The notes under the pieces are model-generated. The model saw nothing but the letters and a program-made list of their open reading frames with translations. It was not told where the DNA came from and made no database searches. Shown in pieces: positions 7,299 through 15,129 of a stretch of DNA of 15,129 nt. The stretch is from Chloroflexi bacterium TMED70 (GTDB lineage: Bacteria; Chloroflexota; Dehalococcoidia; Lucifugimonadales; Lucifugimonadaceae): contig NHDX01000024.1 of the NCBI GenBank assembly GCA_002171675.1, positions 1-15,129 of the forward strand, in the 5' to 3' direction. Every line of letters begins with the position of its first letter. Within the stretch, counting starts at the first letter, position 1. The translations under genes were made by a program, and so were the position numbers.

Positions 7299-9041
7299 TT
7301 ATGAAGAACTATAATTTTTGTAAGAAAACTTATAATCTGATGATATAGGATATCTTCTATCTCTACCGAAAGCCAAGGAAGTTATTTTTATACCTGGTGG
7401 AGATTGCCTTCTCTTATATTCATTTCTATCAATCATACCTAAAATTCCTATAATTTTTTCTTCGGATATTATTGATGTTATCTCGGAAGAGTTAAGAATT
7501 TCTTGAATACTTTCTTTTTGTTCTATATATTTTTCAATTATTTTATCCAAAATTGAATAATCAGGTAATGAATCCTGATCAAATTGATCTGGTTTCAATT
7601 CTGCAGAAGGTGCTTTATTGATTATATTTTTTGGAATCATTTCTGATTCAGAATTTTTATTTATAAATTTAGATAATTCATAAACTAAGGTTTTAGGGAC
7701 ATCCTTAAGAACTGAAAAGCCTCCTGCCATATCTCCATACAGTGTTGCATACCCTGTAGCCATTTCTGATTTATTACCTGTTGATAAAACAAGCCAAGAG
7801 AATTTATTTGATATTGCCATTATCAAATTACCTCGAATTCTTGCTTGCAAATTTTCTTCTGCATTATTTTCTTTAGTTCCATCAAACATATTTTTCAAGC
7901 TCTTCAAAAATATTTCATGAGATTCTTTTATAGGAATATTATTAAGCTCAATTCCAAGATTTTTACATAATTGCTCTGAGTCTGTTATCGAGTGGGTAGA
8001 TGAAAATTTAGATGGCAAGGTAACTACTTTTACATTTTGCTTACCGACAGCCATTGTAGCTATATAAGTTACTAATGCAGAATCAATTCCTCCCGACAAA
8101 CTTACTAGACATTTTTCAAAACCATTTTTCCACGCATAATCTTTAGTACCCAATATCAATGCATTTAAAATATCTTCTAGTCTGTTTGATTTGTTAATAT
8201 TAGGAATATATTTAGAATCTTTTTTTTCGATAATTTTTATCTCTTTTTCAATAATCTTATATTCGCCAATTTCGGATTTTTTAAGTTTATCTATAGCTTT
8301 ATAATCTGGTATTTGTAAATCTATAATTTCATTACTTTCTCTGAAGCTAGGTAAAGAAGAAATTATTTCTCCTTTATTATTTATAACTAATGAACTTCCA
8401 TCAAAAATCAATTCATCTTGACCTCCAACACTATTAAGATAAATCAAGTAGGAATTGCAATTTTTCGCAACTGATGAAAGGTGATTTTTTCGTAATTCTT
8501 TTTTGTTTAAATCGAATGGAGATCCATTGATATTTAATATCAAATTGCAGTTTAATTCTGATTGTAATTTACAAATTTCATAATCATCCCATATATCTTC
8601 ACAAATACTTAATCCAATTTTGATTTTTGAATTTTTTAATACAACTAAATCTTTACCCTTAGTGAAATATCTTTTTTCATCAAATACTCCGTAATTTGGT
8701 AGCTTGTTTTTTCTATAAGTAGCTAATAACTTTTTATTTGATACTACAGCGGCTGCATTATAAGTTCCGTTAATATCCTTATCTATAAATCCTATAATGG
8801 CAGTAATATTTCTGGTTGACTCAATTATTTCATTTAGGGCTTTTTTATTATTTTCTATAAACTGATTACTTAATACTAAATCTTCAGGAGGATAGCCTGT
8901 AATGGAAAGCTCTGGAAAGCAAATAATGTCACAATTTTTTTTCTCAGCTTCAGATATTTTTTCAACAATTTTTTTTGTATTAAGATCTAAAGAACCTACT
9001 TTAGTATTAATCTGATTCATTGATATCCTGATAATAGACAT
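7299..9041 (-). CDS. nadE: Glutamine-dependent NAD+ synthetase
   Basis: A 580-residue two-domain enzyme that converts nicotinate adenine dinucleotide to NAD+ with ATP, taking the amide nitrogen from glutamine. The N-terminal nitrilase-type glutaminase (about 1-250) shows the Glu-Lys-Cys triad: E44 in CFPELSITGYPPEDL, K113 in KLPNYGVFDEKRYF, and C147 in GLSICEDIWDD. The C-terminal synthetase (about 285-570) has the PP-loop SLSGGIDS (314-321), LSTGNKSEMATGYATLYGDMAGG (about 419-441), and a KAPSAELKPDQ-DQDSLPDY stretch. The total length is usual for the glutamine-dependent form. The ATG at 9041 has a weak GGA six bases upstream and lies 16 bases after gltD, so it is probably cotranscribed with glutamate synthase; both enzymes consume glutamine. 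It completes the NAD salvage route begun by the nicotinate phosphoribosyltransferase in the window. Confidence 0.96.
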   Translation of the reverse strand: MSIIRISMNQINTKVGSLDLNTKKIVEKISEAEKKNCDIICFPELSITGYPPEDLVLSNQFIENNKKALNEIIESTRNITAIIGFIDKDINGTYNAAAVVSNKKLLATYRKNKLPNYGVFDEKRYFTKGKDLVVLKNSKIKIGLSICEDIWDDYEICKLQSELNCNLILNINGSPFDLNKKELRKNHLSSVAKNCNSYLIYLNSVGGQDELIFDGSSLVINNKGEIISSLPSFRESNEIIDLQIPDYKAIDKLKKSEIGEYKIIEKEIKIIEKKDSKYIPNINKSNRLEDILNALILGTKDYAWKNGFEKCLVSLSGGIDSALVTYIATMAVGKQNVKVVTLPSKFSSTHSITDSEQLCKNLGIELNNIPIKESHEIFLKSLKNMFDGTKENNAEENLQARIRGNLIMAISNKFSWLVLSTGNKSEMATGYATLYGDMAGGFSVLKDVPKTLVYELSKFINKNSESEMIPKNIINKAPSAELKPDQFDQDSLPDYSILDKIIEKYIEQKESIQEILNSSEITSIISEEKIIGILGMIDRNEYKRRQSPPGIKITSLAFGRDRRYPISSDYKFSYKNYSSS

Positions 9042-9057
9042 CTTTATTCCATTATTT

Positions 9058-10512
9058 TTAATTTATTTTTCTATAATATCCTCTTACATCGGGCAAGTTC
9101 GAACTTCCCTGAAGAAAAGTATCAATGTTTTTAGCACAAGATCTTCCACTAGCAATTGCATGAACAACTAATGACTGCCCTCTTTCCATATCCCCACAAG
9201 AGAATACCTTACTAACATTTGTCATCATATTATTATCTGTTTTAACGTTTCCTCTTTCATCAAACTCTACATCAAGATTTGATAGTAAACCTTCTTGAAG
9301 AGGGTGTACAAATCCCATAGCTAAAAGTACTAGTTCTGATTTGATTTCAAAGTGACTATTATCAACTTTCTCCATATTGTATCTACCAGATTTATCTTTT
9401 TTCCACTCTACTTTTTCACAAATCAATTTTTCTAAACTTTTTGTTCCGCTAAATTCACTAGTCAAAATACTATATTGTCTATCTCCACCTTCTTCATGAG
9501 CTGAGGATGTTCGCAATATCATTGGCCACTCAGGCCAAGGATTATCGTTTGACCTACCTTCAGGAGGCTCAGGCATTATTTCTATTTGAGTAATACTTTT
9601 TGCTCCTTGCCTTATTGAGGTTCCTAAACAATCTGCTCCAGTATCTCCTCCTCCAATAATCACAACATTCTTATTTTTAGCAGTGATTTCTCTATCTTTT
9701 GGATTTTCGTTCCATCTATTTTGTTCTGAAAGAAAATCCATAGCAAAATGAACTCCTTCTAAATCTCTACCTTTTATAGGTAAATCTCTAGGCACAGTTG
9801 ATCCTCCCGCAAGACATATGGAATCATATTTTTCCATTAACTCATTAGCCGTTATATCAATCCCAGCATTTACTGAACACTCAAAATTAATCCCCTCTTC
9901 AGCCAGAAGATTTATCCTTCTTTCCACAATTGCTTTTTCTAGTTTGAATTCAGGTATCCCAAACCTTAATAATCCTCCAGGATGTTCATTTTTTTCATAA
10001 ATAGTAATTTCGTGACCAGCTCTGTTTAATTGTTGAGCTACTGCTAAACCAGCTGGACCTGAACCTATTATTGCTATCTTTTTACCCGTTCTATTTTTTG
10101 GTGGTTCTGGTTTTACTAAACCAGATTCCCAAGCTTTTTCAATAATATTTTTTTCTATCATTTCTATTGATACAGGGTCATTATTAATAGAAAGTGTGCA
10201 AGATGCTTCACAAGGTGCGGGACAAATTCTTCCTGTGAATTCTGGGAAATTATTTGTTGCAGAAAGTCTCAAATACGCTGATTCCCAATCTTCTTTGTAG
10301 ACTAAATCATTAAATTCTGGAATTAAATTTCCTAAAGGGCAACCATTATTACAAAAAGGGACCCCGCAATCCATACATCGAGATGCTTGAATTTTTGCTT
10401 CTTCTTTTGTCCAAGGTACGTAAATCTCTTGCCAGTTTTGTACCCTTTCATTAACGGGTTTTCGCTTTTCTGTATTTCTTTTTTGATTTTTAAAACCTGA
10501 GATACTACCCAT
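9058..10512 (-). CDS. gltD: Glutamate synthase (NADPH) small (beta) subunit
   Basis: GltD takes electrons from NADPH through FAD and passes them via iron-sulfur centres to GltB, which makes glutamate from 2-oxoglutarate and glutamine. The 484-residue protein has the N-terminal cysteine cluster C46, C49, C54 and C58 (CMDCGVPFCNNGC), a second group CPAPCEASC (C97, C101, C105), the FAD-binding GSGPAGLA (150-157), the NADPH-binding GGGDTGAD (287-294), and the C-terminal FSCGD (437-441) FAD segment. Its ATG overlaps the gltB stop by 8 bases (ATGGGTAG), so the two subunits are translationally coupled in the order gltB-gltD, and nadE follows after 16 bases. Related GltD-like subunits occur in other oxidoreductases, but adjacency to a full gltB settles the identity. 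Confidence 0.97.
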   Translation of the reverse strand: MGSISGFKNQKRNTEKRKPVNERVQNWQEIYVPWTKEEAKIQASRCMDCGVPFCNNGCPLGNLIPEFNDLVYKEDWESAYLRLSATNNFPEFTGRICPAPCEASCTLSINNDPVSIEMIEKNIIEKAWESGLVKPEPPKNRTGKKIAIIGSGPAGLAVAQQLNRAGHEITIYEKNEHPGGLLRFGIPEFKLEKAIVERRINLLAEEGINFECSVNAGIDITANELMEKYDSICLAGGSTVPRDLPIKGRDLEGVHFAMDFLSEQNRWNENPKDREITAKNKNVVIIGGGDTGADCLGTSIRQGAKSITQIEIMPEPPEGRSNDNPWPEWPMILRTSSAHEEGGDRQYSILTSEFSGTKSLEKLICEKVEWKKDKSGRYNMEKVDNSHFEIKSELVLLAMGFVHPLQEGLLSNLDVEFDERGNVKTDNNMMTNVSKVFSCGDMERGQSLVVHAIASGRSCAKNIDTFLQGSSNLPDVRGYYRKIN

Positions 10513-13500
10513 TTACTTTTTCTCTACTAATATTTTTTTCTTTAACTAATATTTTAGCGTATGCTCTAGGAATTATTTTTTTGAAATATTTTAATTCAGA
10601 ATCCCAATTTTTTATAATTCTATTAGCTACTTGGGATGATGTATAATTATGATGATTATTTACTAATTCTAGTAAAAGTTTTTCATCTTCAGATTTTTTT
10701 AATATTTTTTCAATATCAGAAAGTTCAGGATTGAAATTTTCTAAAAATGTAGAATCAGGATCATATACGTAAGCTATACCACCACTCATTCCTGCTCCAA
10801 AATTTCTTCCAACTTCTCCTAGTACAACAACTGTTCCACCTGTCATATATTCGCATCCATGATTTCCTATGCCTTCTACAACCGCTTTTGCAGCAGAATT
10901 TCTAACCCCAAACCTTTCTCCAGCTTTTCCATTTATATAGACTTCTCCACCAGTTGATCCATAGAGCGCTACATTACCTATTATGATATTATTTTCCGCA
11001 ATAAATGATGACTTCTTAATATTTGGACTAACTATTATTTTTCCACCTGATAGTCCCTTTGCAAAGTAATCATTAGCATCTCCTTTAAGATTAAAATGAA
11101 TGCCTTTTGATAAAAATGCACCAAAACTTTGACCTGCAGATCCTTCAAAATTAATTTTTAAACTATCCTCTGGTATCCCTTTATCACCATATAATTTAGT
11201 AATCTTTCCAGCAGTAATTGCACCAACTGTTCTGTTAGTATTATTGATACTGAAATTTAATTCATTATTCTGTTTCGAAATCTTTTCTAAATCTAATTTC
11301 GATAATATTTTTTTATCCAAGGCTATTTCTAGTTGATGATCTTGTGAAGTAGAACAATAATTTTTTAAACCTTCTATTCCTTTAGGTTTATATAGAATTC
11401 TGGATAAATCTATTTTACTTGCTTTCCAATGATCTATATCTTTTCTTTGTTTTAACTTATCTACTCTACCAACCATTTCATTAACTGTTCTGAAACCTAA
11501 ATTTGCCATTTCTTTTCTTAAGCTCTGTGCCAAAAATTTGAAATAATTTACCACTGCTTCAGGGGTTCCTTTAAATAATTTTCTTAGTTCTGGATCTTGC
11601 GTTGCTACACCTACTGAACATGTGTTAAGGTGGCATTTTCTGAGCATTATGCATCCCATAGTAATTAATGAAGCTGTAGCTACTCCCCATTCTTCAGCCC
11701 CTAGCATTGTTGCAATAGCAACATCTTTACCCGTTTTCAGTTGCCCATCAGTTTGAACAGTTATTCTATCCCTCAAGCCCTGCTCAACAAGAACTTGTTG
11801 AGTTTCTGCCACTCCTAATTCCCATGGTAATCCTGCATGCCTTATTGATGATAATGGAGAAGCTCCAGTTCCTCCGGAAAATCCTGATATTAAAACTACG
11901 TCAGCCTTTCCTTTTGATACACCTGCGGCTATTATCCCAACTCCAACTTCTGATACTAATTTGACATGTATTCTTGCATCTTCATTAACATTTTTTAGGT
12001 CATGTATTAGCTGAGCCATATCTTCAATTGAATAAATATCATGATGTGGAGGAGGAGAGATAAGTTCAACCCCTGGAGTTGTTTTTCTTATGGAGGCGAT
12101 ATAGTCAGAAATTTTATGACCAGGAATCTCTCCACCTTCTCCAGGTTTTGCACCTTGAGCCATTTTTATTTGAATATCTTTTGAGTTAACTAAATAATTT
12201 GTAGTTACTCCAAATCTGCCAGATGCGACTTGCTTTACAGCAGAATTTCTTGAATCACCATTAGGATCTGGAGTGTATCTTGACTCATCCTCTCCACCTT
12301 CTCCAGTGTTTGATCTAGCTCCAATTCTATTCATAGCAACAGCTAAAGTTTCATGAGCTTCTCTAGAAATTGAACCTAGAGAAATAGCTCCTGTGGCAAA
12401 TCTCTTGAGAATTTCAATTTCTGATTCTACTTCTTCTAACTCTATGGGCCTAGAACTTTCATAATCTATTTCAAGTAAATTTCTTATAGTGATATCACCG
12501 TAATAATCTTTATTAGCAGCTTCTTCAAATCTTTGATATGTTTCAGAGTCATTTTGAGTTGATGATTTTTGAAGTAATGATATCGTTTCAGGAGACCACA
12601 TATGCCTTTCTCCAGTTCCTCTCCATAAATAAAGTCCTCCAAGGTCAAGTTTTAGGTTTGATGGAATCTTTGAGTCTGAAAATGCATTTTTATGAAAAAG
12701 TAAATAATCGTCACAAATCTCTTCAATTCCAATTCCACCTATTCTTGAAGGAGTCCATTTAAATGATGATTCTATAAGTTCTTCACCAATACCAAGTGCT
12801 TCAAACTGTTGTGCGCCCATATAACCTTGAAGAGTTGAAATTCCCATTTTTGACATAGTCTTGAGAACTCCACTTATGGAAGCCTTACAAAAATTTTCCT
12901 GATTTTTTTTATAATCTTCTGGTTTTGAGAAATCTCTTACTGTATCAAGGGCAATGAATGGATTAATAGCTGAAATCCCATATCCATATAAAACCGCGAA
13001 GTGATGTACTTCTCTTGCTTCACCTGTTTCATAGATAAGGTCTACTTTATCTCTCAAGTTTGATCTAATTAAATGATGATGAAGAGCTCCAGCAACAAGC
13101 AAAGAAGGCAGTGCGGCTTTATTTTTATCTACGCCTCTATCAGAAAGCACTATAACTGATACATTTTTTTGTATTAATTCTTCAGTTTTAGATTTTATTT
13201 CACTTAGTGCCTCTTCAAATCCTTCTTTACCTTTTTGGACATCAAATAGAGTAGAAACTCTTCTAGCTTTTATACCTTTGTTTTCAATATCTAATAATTT
13301 AGAGATTTCTTCATTAAGCATTATAGGTCTTTCAATTTTTAATAACTCAGAATGCTTAGATGTTTCTGAAAGTAAGTTTTCTCTTTTTCCAACCAGGATA
13401 CTCATCTGGGTAACCATTTTTTCTCTTATAGGATCTAATGGTGGGTTAGATACTTGTGCAAAAAGTTGCTTAAAATATGAAAAAAGATTTTGCGGTTTAT

Positions 13501-15058
13501 CAGATAGAACTGCAAGTGGGGCATCATTACCCATTGAGCCATTAGGTTGATTACCACTATCACTCATTGGCTTTATTATGACACCAATATCTTCGTTTGA
13601 ATATCCATATGATATCTGTTGCTCAAGTAAATCTGAATCTTTGTATGAAATTTCTTCTTTTGAATTTTCGATATCATCAAGATTGATAGAATTATTCTTG
13701 ATCCATTTAGAATAAGGGTTCTTATTAACAAGACCTTCCATTATTTCTTCAGAATCAATAATTCTTCCTTGATCAAAATCCACTAAGAAGCCTTTACCAG
13801 GAGTCATTCTTGATTTGAGCTTTACACTTTCTGAATCAATATCTAAAACACCAGTTTCAGAAGACATAATTAATACATTATCGTCAGTTACTGTATACCT
13901 AAAAGGTCTAAATCCATTTCTATCAAGACAGGCTCCTAATTTATCACCATCTGTAAATGCAACCATGGCTGGTCCATCCCAAGGTTCCATCAAACCAGCG
14001 TGATATTGGTAGAATGACTTTGTTTTATTATCCATTTGATCATTATGATCCCATGCTGCAGGAATCATCATTGAAGCAACATGCTCAATTGGTCTTCCCC
14101 CGTGGAATAATAATTCAAATACGTTATCTAAAGATGCAGTATCTGAAGCGTCCTCTTCGCATATTGGAAGAATATCTGACTCACTATAAAAATCATCTGT
14201 AAGTAGATTTTTTTCCCTAGCCTTCATCCAATTTCTATTTCCTCTTACGGTATTGATTTCTCCATTATGAGCTAACATCCTGTATGGGTGAGCTAATTTC
14301 CAAGATCCTAATGTATTAGTTGAAAATCTTGAATGTACTAAACCGAAGCAACTTTTTATTTTATCTGATTGAAGATCGTTATAAAAATTTGCTAGCTGTT
14401 CAGTTCTGAGTAAGCCTTTGTAAATTATAAGTTTATTGGATAGCGAACAGATATAAAATTCATTTTCTAGAATTAGTTTGTTCGATTCATCTTTTAATGA
14501 ATTGATCTTATTTTCTATAATTTTTCTAGAAAGAAATAAGTTTTTTTCAAAGTCTTTATCTTTATTAGTATTTTCTACAAATATTTGTTTAATGCTTGGC
14601 ATAGCATCTTTGGACCATTCACCAATCATACTAGGTGAAGTAGGAACATCTCTAATGTAAATTAGTTTCATAGATTTTGAAACCAACTCATTTTCTATAA
14701 TATCTAGTATATTTTTTTGTAACTTACTATCGTTAGGAAGAAAAATAATTCCACTGGCATACAAACCTTCATTTGGTAAATTGATTTTTTCTTTAGACAA
14801 TATTTCTTTGTAAAAATCATGTGGCATTTGTATAGTTATCCCAGCTCCATCTCCAGTTTCTGGGTCACATCCACATGCTCCTCTATGCTCAAGATTTACT
14901 AAAACCTCTAGAGAATTTTTAACTATAGAATTAGATTTTATACCCTTAATATTTGCAACTACACCAACACCACAAGCATCTTTATCTAGATGGTATTGGC
15001 AAAGACCATTATTTTTAAGATCATCTAAATTTTTAAGTAATTTATTTTTGTTATACAT
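10505..15058 (-). CDS. gltB: Glutamate synthase (NADPH) large (alpha) subunit
   Basis: The large catalytic subunit of glutamate synthase, 1517 residues, a usual full length. The N-terminal class II glutamine amidotransferase would begin at Cys29 of DACGVG after removal of a 28-residue propeptide; LEHRGACGCDPETGDGAG follows. The central linker domain is followed by the FMN-binding synthase domain with PPPHHDIYSIEDMAQLI (about 1000-1016) and GGTGASP (1062-1068). The [3Fe-4S] cysteines C1136, C1142 and C1147 are spaced C-x5-C-x4-C. A C-terminal GXGXG beta-helix (from about 1300) carries several glycine-rich turns. Ammonia travels inside the protein from the glutaminase to 2-oxoglutarate. The ATG at 15058 is preceded by no ribosome binding site but by a tandem repeat and a TATAAT. 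It is the first gene of the leftward block in this window and overlaps gltD by 8 bases. Confidence 0.98.
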   Translation of the reverse strand: MYNKNKLLKNLDDLKNNGLCQYHLDKDACGVGVVANIKGIKSNSIVKNSLEVLVNLEHRGACGCDPETGDGAGITIQMPHDFYKEILSKEKINLPNEGLYASGIIFLPNDSKLQKNILDIIENELVSKSMKLIYIRDVPTSPSMIGEWSKDAMPSIKQIFVENTNKDKDFEKNLFLSRKIIENKINSLKDESNKLILENEFYICSLSNKLIIYKGLLRTEQLANFYNDLQSDKIKSCFGLVHSRFSTNTLGSWKLAHPYRMLAHNGEINTVRGNRNWMKAREKNLLTDDFYSESDILPICEEDASDTASLDNVFELLFHGGRPIEHVASMMIPAAWDHNDQMDNKTKSFYQYHAGLMEPWDGPAMVAFTDGDKLGACLDRNGFRPFRYTVTDDNVLIMSSETGVLDIDSESVKLKSRMTPGKGFLVDFDQGRIIDSEEIMEGLVNKNPYSKWIKNNSINLDDIENSKEEISYKDSDLLEQQISYGYSNEDIGVIIKPMSDSGNQPNGSMGNDAPLAVLSDKPQNLFSYFKQLFAQVSNPPLDPIREKMVTQMSILVGKRENLLSETSKHSELLKIERPIMLNEEISKLLDIENKGIKARRVSTLFDVQKGKEGFEEALSEIKSKTEELIQKNVSVIVLSDRGVDKNKAALPSLLVAGALHHHLIRSNLRDKVDLIYETGEAREVHHFAVLYGYGISAINPFIALDTVRDFSKPEDYKKNQENFCKASISGVLKTMSKMGISTLQGYMGAQQFEALGIGEELIESSFKWTPSRIGGIGIEEICDDYLLFHKNAFSDSKIPSNLKLDLGGLYLWRGTGERHMWSPETISLLQKSSTQNDSETYQRFEEAANKDYYGDITIRNLLEIDYESSRPIELEEVESEIEILKRFATGAISLGSISREAHETLAVAMNRIGARSNTGEGGEDESRYTPDPNGDSRNSAVKQVASGRFGVTTNYLVNSKDIQIKMAQGAKPGEGGEIPGHKISDYIASIRKTTPGVELISPPPHHDIYSIEDMAQLIHDLKNVNEDARIHVKLVSEVGVGIIAAGVSKGKADVVLISGFSGGTGASPLSSIRHAGLPWELGVAETQQVLVEQGLRDRITVQTDGQLKTGKDVAIATMLGAEEWGVATASLITMGCIMLRKCHLNTCSVGVATQDPELRKLFKGTPEAVVNYFKFLAQSLRKEMANLGFRTVNEMVGRVDKLKQRKDIDHWKASKIDLSRILYKPKGIEGLKNYCSTSQDHQLEIALDKKILSKLDLEKISKQNNELNFSINNTNRTVGAITAGKITKLYGDKGIPEDSLKINFEGSAGQSFGAFLSKGIHFNLKGDANDYFAKGLSGGKIIVSPNIKKSSFIAENNIIIGNVALYGSTGGEVYINGKAGERFGVRNSAAKAVVEGIGNHGCEYMTGGTVVVLGEVGRNFGAGMSGGIAYVYDPDSTFLENFNPELSDIEKILKKSEDEKLLLELVNNHHNYTSSQVANRIIKNWDSELKYFKKIIPRAYAKILVKEKNISREKVNG

Positions 15059-15059
15059 T

Positions 15060-15089
15060 TATAGTAATTAAAATTATAGTAATTAAAAT
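15060..15089. repeat. Perfect 15-base tandem direct repeat (two copies) before gltB
   Basis: The unit TATAGTAATTAAAAT (plus strand) occurs twice head to tail at 15060-15074 and 15075-15089 with no mismatch, one base upstream of the gltB start codon. On the gltB strand each copy reads ATTTTAATTACTATA. It occupies most of the visible leader. It could be a simple slippage duplication in AT-rich DNA or a pair of protein-binding half-sites; the sequence alone does not decide. Confidence 0.85.
15073..15078 (-). promoter_or_regulatory. Candidate -10 box (TATAAT) of gltB
   Basis: A perfect TATAAT on the minus strand lies 14 bases upstream of the gltB ATG, at the junction of the two 15-base repeats. 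Transcription from it would start only a few bases before the ATG, giving a nearly leaderless message, consistent with the absence of a Shine-Dalgarno sequence. No good -35 hexamer is found at 15-19 bases, and the region is almost pure A/T, so this is tentative. The rest of the window to 15129 shows only AT-rich sequence. Confidence 0.3.
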
Positions 15090-15129
15090 TTAATTTATTT
15101 TTTTGAAAAAATCCAAAAGTTTATAAATT

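Noticed and set aside
11618..11653. GltB iron-sulfur motif with Ser where many members have Pro after the last Cys
   Set aside because: The residue after the third cysteine varies among functional GltB proteins; the three cysteines and their spacing are normal.
1..15129. Search for a new multi-gene system, mobile element, CRISPR array, tRNA or riboswitch
   Set aside because: Every gene belongs to a recognised housekeeping family, the gaps are under 100 bases, and no direct-repeat array, transposase, integrase, tRNA-like cloverleaf or conserved riboswitch core was seen.

Overview
This window is 15.1 kb of very AT-rich, densely packed bacterial chromosome made almost entirely of core-metabolism and housekeeping genes. 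No tRNA, rRNA, CRISPR array, insertion sequence, phage gene or toxin-antitoxin pair is visible. All genes are intact except purH, which is cut by the left edge. Intergenic gaps are at most about 93 bases, and three gene pairs overlap. This low-GC, compact style fits a streamlined free-living bacterium, perhaps marine. An archaeal/Chloroflexota-like nicotinate phosphoribosyltransferase and a Gram-positive-like SOS box candidate before recA would be compatible with a low-GC Chloroflexota (SAR202-like) lineage, but that placement is a weak inference.

Layout. The left 2.35 kb reads rightward as a tight three-gene run: the end of purH (purine synthesis), a family 2 glycosyltransferase of the polyprenyl/dolichyl-phosphate sugar transferase type, and a nicotinate phosphoribosyltransferase. 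From about 2.33 kb to the right end, everything reads leftward. In transcription order this is gltB, gltD, nadE, a lipoprotein-type HtrA serine protease, recA, a CNNM/CBS-domain CorC-like membrane protein, and tilS. The two blocks converge, and the last 24 bases of the nicotinate phosphoribosyltransferase gene and tilS overlap tail to tail.

How the genes fit together. GltB and GltD form the NADPH-dependent glutamate synthase, which uses glutamine. NadE uses glutamine to amidate nicotinate adenine dinucleotide to NAD. The nicotinate phosphoribosyltransferase makes the NaMN that feeds that route, so two steps of NAD salvage sit in the window on opposite strands. gltB, gltD and nadE (8-base overlap, then a 16-base gap) look like one transcription unit. 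htrA could belong to it too. recA has its own promoter candidate carrying an SOS-box-like element, and corC and tilS follow it with a 46-base gap and a 17-base overlap.

Main points of interest are regulatory or structural: the candidate SOS promoter of recA together with a corrected recA start, the tail-to-tail overlap, an A8 run at the corC/tilS overlap, and a perfect 15-base tandem repeat directly before gltB where no ribosome binding site is visible. I found no convincing undescribed multi-gene system here.
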